From: Oscillospiraceae bacterium | GTDB lineage: Bacteria; Bacillota; Clostridia; Oscillospirales; Acutalibacteraceae | Assembly: GCA_902769255.1 (NCBI GenBank) | Contig: CACXOM010000005.1 | Span: 62,001-126,000, forward strand | Direction of reading: 5' to 3' | Length of the DNA: 64,000 nt | In this document: positions 27,070-32,650 of the stretch, in pieces | How the letters are laid out: each line of letters opens with the position of its first letter | How positions within the stretch are numbered: position 1 is the first letter of the stretch | Notes under the pieces: generated by a model | Seen by the model: the letters and a program-made list of their open reading frames with translations, nothing else | What the model was told of the DNA's origin: nothing | Database searches by the model: none | Program-made: the position numbers and the translations under genes

Positions 27070-27184
27070 TCAGCCTTTGGCTGAACAAACGCTTTGTTGT
27101 TGCAAAGACAACAAAGATTGTTATTTAAAATATGTGGACAAGGTTTGTAAACATTTTAAAAAAAGGAGCAATACAAAATGGTAG
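27038..27184 (+). CDS. Small Cys-rich protein, 48 aa
   Basis: ATG at 27038 follows GAGG by about seven bases. The product starts MKCNECAKGFNQPL and contains LCCCKDNKDC and a C-terminal VCKHFKKRS. Seven cysteines suggest a zinc-binding knuckle. It overlaps the genes on both sides (27069 and 27178), typical of a packed early operon. Function is unknown. Confidence 0.6.
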   Translation: MKCNECAKGFNQPLAEQTLCCCKDNKDCYLKYVDKVCKHFKKRSNTKW

Positions 27185-27603
27185 TAAAATTTAGAAAACA
27201 AATTGACTGTAACCTCGAACACGAGTTTAGAGATGTTCAGCAATTGCGTTTTGAAAATGGGCGTTTAAGTTTTAGTGACCCGAGAGGTAACGAAATAGGC
27301 TCTGAAATTATTTTAGATGAATGCAAAAGTTTTTTTGCTACGGATTTAGAAATTGGAGTTGAAAGACAAGAGAATTATCACAACGCATTTTCGGGAGTAG
27401 TAGACAAAAACGGTGAGAAAATTTACGAAGGCGACAAGGTAAGAGGCATTTTTTATCAGCAAATGCCGGTTGAGGCGGTTTGCAGATTTTGCGCCGAAAA
27501 AGGTGCTTTCGGGCTTGAATGGAAAAGAGGAAATGTGACACAATTTAATCCGTTCGCTTGTATGTGCAATGTGGAGTATGAGGTGATACCGGGTGAAGCT
27601 TGA
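27178..27603 (+). CDS. YopX-family phage protein
   Basis: The 141-residue protein carries the YopX core SGVVDKNGEKIYEGDKVRGI and the late EVIPG segment. YopX proteins are small early phage proteins of unknown function, first named from Bacillus phage SPbeta. AAAAGGAG precedes the ATG. The preceding Cys-rich gene stops seven bases inside it. Confidence 0.85.
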   Translation: MVVKFRKQIDCNLEHEFRDVQQLRFENGRLSFSDPRGNEIGSEIILDECKSFFATDLEIGVERQENYHNAFSGVVDKNGEKIYEGDKVRGIFYQQMPVEAVCRFCAEKGAFGLEWKRGNVTQFNPFACMCNVEYEVIPGEA

Positions 27604-27928
27604 CAGACAAAAACTTTGTTTAAATATGCCGGCGTTTTTGGTAGACACAAACGCGAGTTTCGGTCAAGACTGTATTGATATTGAGCAAATCATTATTAAA
27701 GGCGTTTTTGTGAAAGATAATGAAGTGAAAATTATATTCACGCGTTTTAACGCCGATAAGATGTCAGAACGCACGGATTATGAAAGTTTTGAAAATGTTT
27801 TTACCAGTGTTGGTGGTGCTATAATGCGAGCAAAGAGAATTTTAAGAGAAACAAAAGAAACAAATAAAAGGATTATTTTAAGAAATATTGATTATCAATT
27901 TTTTGAGGGTGAAAAAGATGAAACTTAA
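27593..27928 (+). CDS. Hypothetical early phage protein, 111 aa
   Basis: I do not recognise it. The probable start is GTG at 27593, overlapping the YopX gene by 11 bases. It contains SFGQDCIDIEQIIIKGVFVK and TDYESFENVFTSVGGAIMRA and looks soluble. It overlaps the next gene's start. Confidence 0.5.
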   Translation: MKLDRQKLCLNMPAFLVDTNASFGQDCIDIEQIIIKGVFVKDNEVKIIFTRFNADKMSERTDYESFENVFTSVGGAIMRAKRILRETKETNKRIILRNIDYQFFEGEKDET

Positions 27929-28103
27929 TTGGGTAAATCAAGGCAAAAACGAAACTATTACATTTAAAAATATTTCAAGAATTAAAGTACAAAATAATAC
28001 ACTTTATGTACCCGAAGAAGAAAGCATTGGTAATGATTTCAAATGCTTTAAGTTTGCGCTTGCTATAAGCGAGTGCAAATGTATTGTTATTGAAGATGAT
28101 TAA
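27918..28103 (+). CDS. Hypothetical early phage protein, 61 aa
   Basis: ATG at 27918 follows GAGGGTG, inside the end of the previous gene. The product (MKLNWVNQGKNETITFKNIS... VIEDD) is short, beta-rich and soluble. Function is unknown. Confidence 0.5.
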   Translation: MKLNWVNQGKNETITFKNISRIKVQNNTLYVPEEESIGNDFKCFKFALAISECKCIVIEDD

Positions 28104-28236
28104 AGAAAAGATTTTTCCTTTGACTCTGATTGTTTTAGATTTTCTTGCTGCCATACCTTATGTTTATGTAGGCGACCCTAAAAAAGCAGTTTATTGGATT
28201 GCTGCCGGTGTGCTTAATATTTGTGTTACATTTTAA
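28097..28236 (+). pseudogene. Frameshifted small membrane protein
   Basis: The first frame reads MIKEKIFPLTLIVLDF. After a one-base loss near 28141 a second frame continues with AAIPYVYVGDPKKAVYWIAA and GVLNICVTF, then stops at 28236. Joined, the two halves give a two-helix protein of about 46 residues, of a type I recall from many clostridial prophages ('LIVLD.. AA..Y...GD...AVYW.AA.VLN..VTF'). As written, the first frame stops after about 26 codons. Confidence 0.55.
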
Positions 28237-28281
28237 AAAATTTTGGTTGCGCCACACAACTTTTTGAAGGAGCGTGTAAAG

Positions 28282-28434
28282 ATGAATGATTTTACTCCGA
28301 GCATTTGCAGAAAATGCCGAAAATTTAAAAAGTGCAAAGTTACAATTAGTTCAAACGGGTATTCCTATTGCGGTAAGTGGAACGATTGGTTCCACGAGCA
28401 TTGGTCGGCTATCAGAAAGGCGGCGGTAAGATGA
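28282..28434 (+). CDS. Small Cys-rich protein, 50 aa
   Basis: ATG at 28282 follows GAAGGAG. The product starts MNDFTPSICRKCRKFKKC and has a later YSYCGKW. The CxxC...C...C arrangement suggests a small zinc-binding protein. The stop overlaps the next ATG (ATGA). Function is unknown. Confidence 0.6.
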   Translation: MNDFTPSICRKCRKFKKCKVTISSNGYSYCGKWNDWFHEHWSAIRKAAVR

Positions 28435-28691
28435 AATTACACGAGATAAAGATTGAAGAGCGATATGCTCGAGAAAAACTCGATAAGATAAAATCGTTTG
28501 AAATTCGCAAAAATGACCGTGAATATGAAATAGGCGATTTGGTGGTATATAAAGTAGTACCGGATATTGAGGGGTTTTGCGATTTTAAAGTGATAGGCAA
28601 ATTGGAAAAGAAAGTTTTTAGAATTGTAAACATTACAGATTTTGCGCAAACTGACAATTATATTGTTTGGCAGGAAAAGGAGTTGAAATAA
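28431..28691 (+). CDS. DUF3850 (ASCH/PUA-like) domain protein
   Basis: The 86-residue protein opens MKLHEIKIEERYAREKLDKI and has KSFEIRKNDREYEIGDLVVY, the characteristic 'FEIRKNDR.. GD' core of DUF3850, a PUA-fold family common in phages and thought to bind nucleic acid. Its start is coupled to the previous stop. An RNA-binding role fits a region rich in structured RNA, but that link is inference. Confidence 0.8.
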   Translation: MKLHEIKIEERYAREKLDKIKSFEIRKNDREYEIGDLVVYKVVPDIEGFCDFKVIGKLEKKVFRIVNITDFAQTDNYIVWQEKELK

Positions 28692-28942
28692 TGAGCGTAA
28701 AAGAACTTATAAAACAACTTAAAAAGTTTAACAAAAATGCTGAAGTTAAAATAAGTTTTAACAACGGTAAAGAATTTGATGAATTTCTTATCGGGTATTC
28801 GTTCTATTTTAAAACTACCAAGCAAAGCAGAATTAGAGATTGGTTAAAGAAATTTTGGGTTTTATATTTGATTTCATTGAAAATCTCTGACTCAAAAAGA
28901 AAATGTGATGAAGTTTGTATTGATGTACAAAAAGAGAGATGA
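28691..28942 (+). CDS. Hypothetical early phage protein, 83 aa
   Basis: ATG at 28691 overlaps the preceding TAA. It begins MSVKELIKQLKKFNKNAEVK, an opener shared by many small phage proteins. A basic middle part and a hydrophobic segment (FWVLYLISLKIS) follow. Function is unknown. Confidence 0.55.
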   Translation: MSVKELIKQLKKFNKNAEVKISFNNGKEFDEFLIGYSFYFKTTKQSRIRDWLKKFWVLYLISLKISDSKRKCDEVCIDVQKER

Positions 28943-28948
28943 GAAAAT

Positions 28949-29257
28949 ATGCAAAGTATTTTTGTTTCTTATAATGTAAAGAATTATCGGGCGAACAAAT
29001 ACAAAATTAACATAATGCACCCTGTAATTAATGAATTGTATCGTGCTTATAAATCGCAAAAGGGTATTCCTTATTTTGCGCCGATTTCAGATAAGCAAAG
29101 AAAAGAGTTTGAAAATATTGTTTTGCGCTCTGATATTAACGACAATGACGATATTGAAGAGGCTAAAAAGAAGTTTGAAAGCGCAAAGAGTCAGAAAAAA
29201 AGCGGGTATAGTTCTTCTGATGTTCAAAAACTTATAAATAAATTAAACAGAATTTAG
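28949..29257 (+). CDS. Hypothetical early phage protein, 102 aa
   Basis: I do not recognise this protein. It is Lys-rich with an N-terminal globular part (MQSIFVSYNVKNYRANKYKI) and a charged helical C-terminal half (EEAKKKFESAKSQKKSG). It is the last gene before the non-coding stretch carrying the Cas12a-type repeat. Confidence 0.55.
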   Translation: MQSIFVSYNVKNYRANKYKINIMHPVINELYRAYKSQKGIPYFAPISDKQRKEFENIVLRSDINDNDDIEEAKKKFESAKSQKKSGYSSSDVQKLINKLNRI

Positions 29258-29293
29258 GCGGTTACAAATCACACAAATCAAAAATACATTTTA

Positions 29294-29312
29294 AATTTCT
29301 ACTATTGTAGAT
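29294..29312 (+). CRISPR. Solitary Cas12a (type V-A) crRNA-handle repeat; not an array
   Basis: The 19 bases AATTTCTACTATTGTAGAT are an exact Cas12a crRNA 5' handle: invariant AATTTCTAC...GTAGAT with the stem TCTAC/GTAGA (29298-29302 with 29307-29311) and a TATT loop, a loop variant I recall from known Cas12a repeats. The upstream part of a full 36-nt repeat is not evident. I found no second copy by eye, and there is no cas gene in the window. A weak promoter-like pair (TTACAA 29262-29267, 17 bp, TACATT 29285-29290) would start transcription about at the handle. The downstream bases 29313-29335 could act as a guide. Confidence 0.7.
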
Positions 29313-29321
29313 AAACTTTTT

Positions 29322-29560
29322 CCTATGACCGTTTAAAGATAGGGCAGGAAAAATTTTGTAGTGTAAAAAAGGTAATCAACAAAAAAGGCTGACCTGCCCC
29401 AGCCTTGTCCGATTTTAGCCTCTGACTTTCTGCCATTAGTCAGCGGTTTAAAATATATTTGCTTTAAGGGCGGAAAGCAAATAAAAAGACAATTAAATAA
29501 CAAGGTATTTCCTGTATAAATTTTGGCTATATGCGGATAAACCGCCCTTATCCGCAAACA
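29322..29560 (+). ncRNA. Candidate structured non-coding RNA with loop complementarities
   Basis: No gene fits here. Hairpins in order are: 29322-29326/29339-29343; AAGGCTG 29385-29391 with CAGCCTT 29400-29406; CTGACT 29422-29427 with AGTCAG 29438-29443; a 10-bp stem 29456-29465 with 29474-29483; and a 9-bp stem 29532-29540 with 29548-29556. The loop at 29393-29399 (CCTGCCC) complements GGGCAGG at 29342-29348. The loop AAGGGCGG (29466-29473) complements CCGCCCTT (29542-29549). Two such long-range pairings suggest a folded RNA. Its class is unknown to me, and its ends are approximate. Confidence 0.5.
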
Positions 29561-29577
29561 CACAAGAAAGGTGAAAT

Positions 29578-29769
29578 ATGGATAACTTTATAATAGTTGC
29601 GATAATGGTAGTTGCCGGTGTTGTGATAGGTTACAATATCGGAACGATTAGACAAAAAAAGAAAGACTGCGAGCGAGTAAAGTTTGCCGAAAATAAAGTT
29701 CGGCGTATGCAACAAATTATGAGAGATGAGAAAATAAACAATCCTATGGATTTTAGAGAGAGGGATTAA
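29578..29769 (+). CDS. Small single-pass membrane protein, 63 aa
   Basis: One helix at about residues 4-22 (FIIVAIMVVAGVVIGYNIG) is followed by a basic, helical cytoplasmic tail (RQKKKDCERVKFAENKVRRM). AAAGGTG precedes the ATG, directly after the structured region. Function is unknown. Confidence 0.6.
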   Translation: MDNFIIVAIMVVAGVVIGYNIGTIRQKKKDCERVKFAENKVRRMQQIMRDEKINNPMDFRERD

Positions 29770-29771
29770 AA

Positions 29772-30011
29772 GTGGCAAGGCGTGGGAACGGGTATGTATG
29801 CTATTGCAAATATTGCGGTGATGAGTTTACTTCTTGGGATTTTTTGCAAGAAGTTTGCAAAAAGCAAAAGTGCCGAAAATTATATAAAAAATCACTTCGG
29901 GCAAATTCTGCACGGGTGAGTATTGAGCAAGTTGTGCGACTCTCTTACAGAGAGGGCGTTCATTACGGGCAGATGAGTCTGTTTGTTGATGAAGGGATTA
30001 AAACTTGGTGA
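29772..30011 (+). CDS. Small zinc-finger-like protein, 79 aa
   Basis: A GTG start follows the previous stop by two bases. The product contains YCKYCGDEF and, after about 15 residues, VCKKQKCRKLY, so C-x2-C...C-x4-C could bind zinc. A basic helix and SYREGVHYGQMSLF follow. A nucleic-acid-binding role is likely but unspecified. Confidence 0.6.
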   Translation: MARRGNGYVCYCKYCGDEFTSWDFLQEVCKKQKCRKLYKKSLRANSARVSIEQVVRLSYREGVHYGQMSLFVDEGIKTW

Positions 30012-30016
30012 AAAAT

Positions 30017-30214
30017 ATGAAAACAAAAATTGTTATTACTTTTGATGATGACGGTATGTGCTATATAAAAACTACAGGTTTAACGCTGAAAGATTTATAT
30101 GATACAGTAAGGTGCATTTCAAAATATGCGTTTGAAGTTTGTGAGACAGATTTTCAAAGGAAAACTATAATAAACGCAGTAGAAAACTCAAAAAAAGAAA
30201 TAATGAATAATTAG
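30017..30214 (+). CDS. Hypothetical early phage protein, 65 aa
   Basis: ATG at 30017 is preceded by GGTGA; alternative upstream GTG and TTG starts lie at 30008 and 30005. The product (MKTKIVITFDDDGMCYIKTT...) looks like a small alpha/beta protein. It is the last gene before the rep leader region. Function is unknown. Confidence 0.5.
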   Translation: MKTKIVITFDDDGMCYIKTTGLTLKDLYDTVRCISKYAFEVCETDFQRKTIINAVENSKKEIMNN

Positions 30215-30217
30215 GAC

Positions 30218-30330
30218 AATAACAAAGGCGGTTTTTTTCAACTTCTAACATTTAATAATTTTTTTACGGACTGAATTTTCATAATCATAGTTTACTTCCT
30301 TTTTAAATATTTTTTTCCGCCTTTGTTATT
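30218..30330. repeat. 14-bp inverted repeat enclosing 85 nt
   Basis: Bases 30218-30231 and 30317-30330 are perfect reverse complements (AATAACAAAGGCGG arm). T runs border both arms on the inside. No reading frame lies between. It opens the 547-base non-coding stretch upstream of rep and could form a cruciform or a long-range RNA stem. Confidence 0.6.
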
Positions 30331-30340
30331 AATATATTGT

Positions 30341-30369
30341 TTTGCACGGGGTTTTTTTCCCCGTGCAAA
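30341..30369. repeat. 11-bp GC-rich hairpin with T7 loop
   Basis: TTTGCACGGGG (30341-30351) pairs perfectly with CCCCGTGCAAA (30359-30369) around seven T. No T run follows on either strand, so it does not look like a terminator. It is a candidate origin or RNA structure. Confidence 0.55.
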
Positions 30370-30452
30370 GCAAAAACATATTAGATTTATTAAAATTAAT
30401 AAACCTAAATTATTGATTTTAATAAGTTTGATAGTTTTAGAACCTATACAAT

Positions 30453-30513
30453 ATAATACACAAAAAATATAAGGCAACGGCGGTTGCCTTGACGGGCTTG
30501 TATTGTGTATTAT
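30453..30513. repeat. Nested double hairpin upstream of rep
   Basis: An 11-bp outer stem (30453-30463 with 30503-30513) encloses a perfect 8-bp stem (30471-30478 with 30483-30490) with a GGCG loop. It lies in the non-coding rep leader and may be part of a rolling-circle origin or a regulatory RNA. Confidence 0.55.
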
Positions 30514-30615
30514 CTTTAGGACAAAATTTTGAAAAAATTCAAAAAATTTGGCTTTTGCCGGTTAAGAGGATAGGGCTACGCTGAGGAGCGACCCGAGCGC
30601 TTAAACGGATTTTAG

Positions 30616-30686
30616 CATAAACGGTGTAAAGACGGCGGGTAAGGTGATAATTTTATTCGCCGTCAGCCGAAACAATACCGTTTATG
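30616..30686. repeat. Nested hairpin just before rep, candidate origin or leader
   Basis: A 10-bp outer stem (30616-30625 with 30677-30686) encloses a 7-bp stem GACGGCG/CGCCGTC (30631-30637 with 30658-30664). It ends 60 bases before the rep ribosome site. A preceding segment (30573-30593) can form a smaller CGCT-GAGG-AGCG hairpin. The placement fits a double-strand origin or control of rep translation. Confidence 0.5.
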
Positions 30687-30761
30687 GAAAACAAGAAAGC
30701 GAAAAACCTTGGGGGTTTGGGGGCAAAGCCCTCAAGAGAAAAAACAAAGGAGAAAGAAAAA

Positions 30762-31541
30762 ATGGGAAAAAGAGTGATTTCACGCCGAGCAGAATATAAC
30801 TACGGCAATTACAAAGAAATTGCTGTTTTCCCTGTGTATAGCGGCAGCGGTAGAAGATACAGAGAAGAAAAACGCGCTGTCAGCCGAAAAGCGCAAAAAG
30901 AGTTGAACCGAAAAAACCGCATTAAAAAGATTTTTAGATTGCTTAACGGCAACTTTTCGCATAAAGATTATTTTTTGACGCTCACTTATGACAAAAAGAG
31001 TGTTCCGAAAGATGTAACGCAAGCGCAAAAGGATTACAGAGAGTTTATCCGCGCACTACGCAGACTATATTCAGCGCAAAACAAGCCGTTAAAATATATG
31101 GCTTGGATTGAAAAGGGTGTTGAGAAAGGCAGACTTCATCATCACCTTGTTATTTCGGGCGGTGTAAGTAGAGAAAAAATTGAGGATTTGTTTAAAAAGG
31201 GGTTTGCTGACTGCAAAAGACTGCGCCCCAAAAATGACGACTTAATGGGACTTGCGGAATATTTTGCGAAAGACCCGAAAGGCAAGAGGACATTTACCTG
31301 CTCGAAAAACCTTGACAGGACTTGTTTAATGCCTGTCGTTCGCGATAATTGTGTTGCAAAACACAAAATCAAAAAAATTATTGAGAATTACGAGGACAAG
31401 GAAATGTTCGAGAGAATGTATCCCGGTTATGAACTTATTAGGTGCGAAACACGACTTAACGAGTATTCTCGCGCTGTAAGTGTTGAAATAATACTACGCA
31501 AAAAAGGCTGTTATGGCTACAATACTTACTTATCAGACTGA
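30762..31541 (+). CDS. rep: HUH rolling-circle replication initiator (Rep)
   Basis: The 259-residue protein shows the HUH endonuclease order: motif I YFLTLTYDK near residue 70, motif II GRLHHHLVISGG near 123 with metal-binding histidines, and motif III AEYFAKDPKGKR near 165 with the likely nicking Tyr and a Lys four residues on. HUH Reps nick an origin and start rolling-circle replication. The ATG at 30762 has AAAGGAG upstream; an earlier ATG at 30684 lies within a hairpin and lacks a site. No primase, helicase or polymerase gene is present in the prophage. Confidence 0.85.
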   Translation: MGKRVISRRAEYNYGNYKEIAVFPVYSGSGRRYREEKRAVSRKAQKELNRKNRIKKIFRLLNGNFSHKDYFLTLTYDKKSVPKDVTQAQKDYREFIRALRRLYSAQNKPLKYMAWIEKGVEKGRLHHHLVISGGVSREKIEDLFKKGFADCKRLRPKNDDLMGLAEYFAKDPKGKRTFTCSKNLDRTCLMPVVRDNCVAKHKIKKIIENYEDKEMFERMYPGYELIRCETRLNEYSRAVSVEIILRKKGCYGYNTYLSD

Positions 31542-31576
31542 TTTTTCAATCGGTCATTTTCAGAGGAGTTTTTTGT

Positions 31577-32005
31577 ATGAATTTTGAGCAAAAAAAGGCT
31601 AAACTAAAACGATACCGCAAATTAACGCAAAAAAGAGTTAATTTAAAGCAGGATTTAGAGGAGTTCGAGATAAGGGCTTTAACTCGAGCGACTCATATTA
31701 CGCCGCCGAGCGCTGATGATGTGGTGCGTTCGGGTGGACAAAGCATTACTAAAGCCGAAAAATATGCCGAGCGTGAAGAGGATTATAAATTACTTCGGGC
31801 GGAGTATGACAAGATAAGCCGTGAGTGTTCAAAAATTTTGCGTGCGATTTTTAACATTTCGGATTTAGATTTGCAAAATGTGGTTTACGCTTATTATGTG
31901 CTTGGAATGAGTTTTAAAGAAATTTCTTATTCGCAGCATATTTCGGAAGTTACGGCTAAAAGGTGGAGAGATAAGGGCGTTAATATTTTAAATTTTAAAA
32001 AATGA
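31577..32005 (+). CDS. ArpU/RinA-like late transcription regulator
   Basis: The 142-residue protein has a coiled N-terminal half (KLKRYRKLTQKRVNLKQDLE) and a C-terminal sigma-70 region-4-like helix-turn-helix (VVYAYYVLGMSFKEISYSQH, then SEVTAKRWRDKGV). Such proteins switch on phage late operons. It sits directly upstream of the packaging genes. Its stop codon overlaps the first GATACTC repeat of the putative late promoter, so it probably acts on that site. Confidence 0.85.
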   Translation: MNFEQKKAKLKRYRKLTQKRVNLKQDLEEFEIRALTRATHITPPSADDVVRSGGQSITKAEKYAEREEDYKLLRAEYDKISRECSKILRAIFNISDLDLQNVVYAYYVLGMSFKEISYSQHISEVTAKRWRDKGVNILNFKK

Positions 32006-32046
32006 TACTCGGTGATACTCAAAGATACTTTTTTGTGTGTTACAAT
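32004..32046 (+). promoter_or_regulatory. Putative late promoter with three 10-bp-spaced activator repeats
   Basis: GATACTC occurs at 32004-32010 and 32014-32020 and GATACTT at 32024-32030, exactly one helical turn apart. Eleven bases after the last comes an extended -10 (TG-T-TACAAT; TACAAT at 32041-32046) with no -35 box at 32018-32023. The repeats occupy the place of the -35 element, as expected for activation by the upstream ArpU-like protein. Confidence 0.65.
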
Positions 32047-32055
32047 AAGAGTGTG

Positions 32056-32100
32056 AAAAAAGCGGTAAACGAACCTAAAAGCGTTTGTTTATCGCTTTTT
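32056..32100 (+). terminator. Hairpin at the start of the late transcript
   Basis: A 14-bp stem with one wobble (32057-32070 with 32087-32100) ends in five T and lies between the late promoter and terS. It could be an attenuator, or a stem that stabilises the 5' end. Confidence 0.5.
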
Positions 32101-32123
32101 GTAATAAAAGGCGAGGTGTAAAG

Positions 32124-32576
32124 GTGAAAAAAGTTAACCTTACCGAGAAAAAAGAAAAGTTTATTTTCGCTTATGCGCGTCAAGAGCATAAAAACGCTAC
32201 CGCCGCCGCAAGACAAGCGGGTTACAGCGAAAAGACGGCAAAGCAAAAAGCGAGTGCTTTACTCAAAGATGAGGTAGTAGCCTCGTGCGTGCGTGTGTGC
32301 GAACAATTTATGCGCGAGCAAAAATGCGAGAATGAGGTAAACTCGGATTTTGTGTTGCAAAAGCGCATTAAAATTCTTGAAAGTTGTTTGCAGGTAGTGC
32401 CGAAAAAGGTTTGGGACTACGAAAAAAGAGAGTATACCGACAACGGCAAGGTAATAGTTGACCCGAGAGCCGCCTGTATGGTGCTTTCGGACATTGAAAA
32501 GAGTTTGCCGGAAGAGTCGGCCGACAAACATTCGCAAGAGGTTTTAGATAAACTTTTTGAAATTTTATCAAAATAA
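32124..32576 (+). CDS. terS: Terminase small subunit
   Basis: The 150-residue protein opens VKKVNLTEKKEKFIFAYARQ and continues HKNATAAARQAGYSEKTAKQ, then KASALLKDEVV. This is the helix-turn-helix DNA-recognition region of Terminase_2-type small subunits. The rest is helical for ring assembly. GTG at 32124 follows GAGGTG. It is the first gene after the late promoter; the large subunit lies 2.3 kb further on. Confidence 0.88.
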   Translation: MKKVNLTEKKEKFIFAYARQEHKNATAAARQAGYSEKTAKQKASALLKDEVVASCVRVCEQFMREQKCENEVNSDFVLQKRIKILESCLQVVPKKVWDYEKREYTDNGKVIVDPRAACMVLSDIEKSLPEESADKHSQEVLDKLFEILSK

Positions 32577-32585
32577 TGCTAAAAG

Positions 32586-32614
32586 GTCACAAGGCAATAG
32601 GCTTTGTGATTTTT
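32586..32614 (+). terminator. Terminator-like hairpin after terS
   Basis: A 9-bp stem with one wobble (32586-32594 with 32600-32608) is followed by six T. It may reduce readthrough between terS and the scaffold gene. Confidence 0.6.
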
Positions 32615-32650
32615 TAATACAGAAAAATCAAATAGAAAGGAGCGTTTTTG

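Noticed and set aside
29294-29345. A true CRISPR array
   Set aside because: Only one repeat is visible. No second handle occurs at a 55-70 base spacing, no leader or cas gene is present, and the upstream half of a full type V-A repeat is missing.
29258-29577. GOLLD, ROOL or HEARO large phage RNA
   Set aside because: The region is about 320 bases, shorter than GOLLD or ROOL, and I recognise none of their conserved elements. I keep it as an unclassified structured RNA.
30341-30369. Rho-independent terminator
   Set aside because: The stem is strong, but the T run forms the loop instead of following the stem on either strand.
30684-30761. Upstream ATG as rep start (26 extra residues)
   Set aside because: The ATG lies in a perfect hairpin arm without a ribosome site, and the extra residues are low complexity. 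The ATG at 30762 has AAAGGAG.
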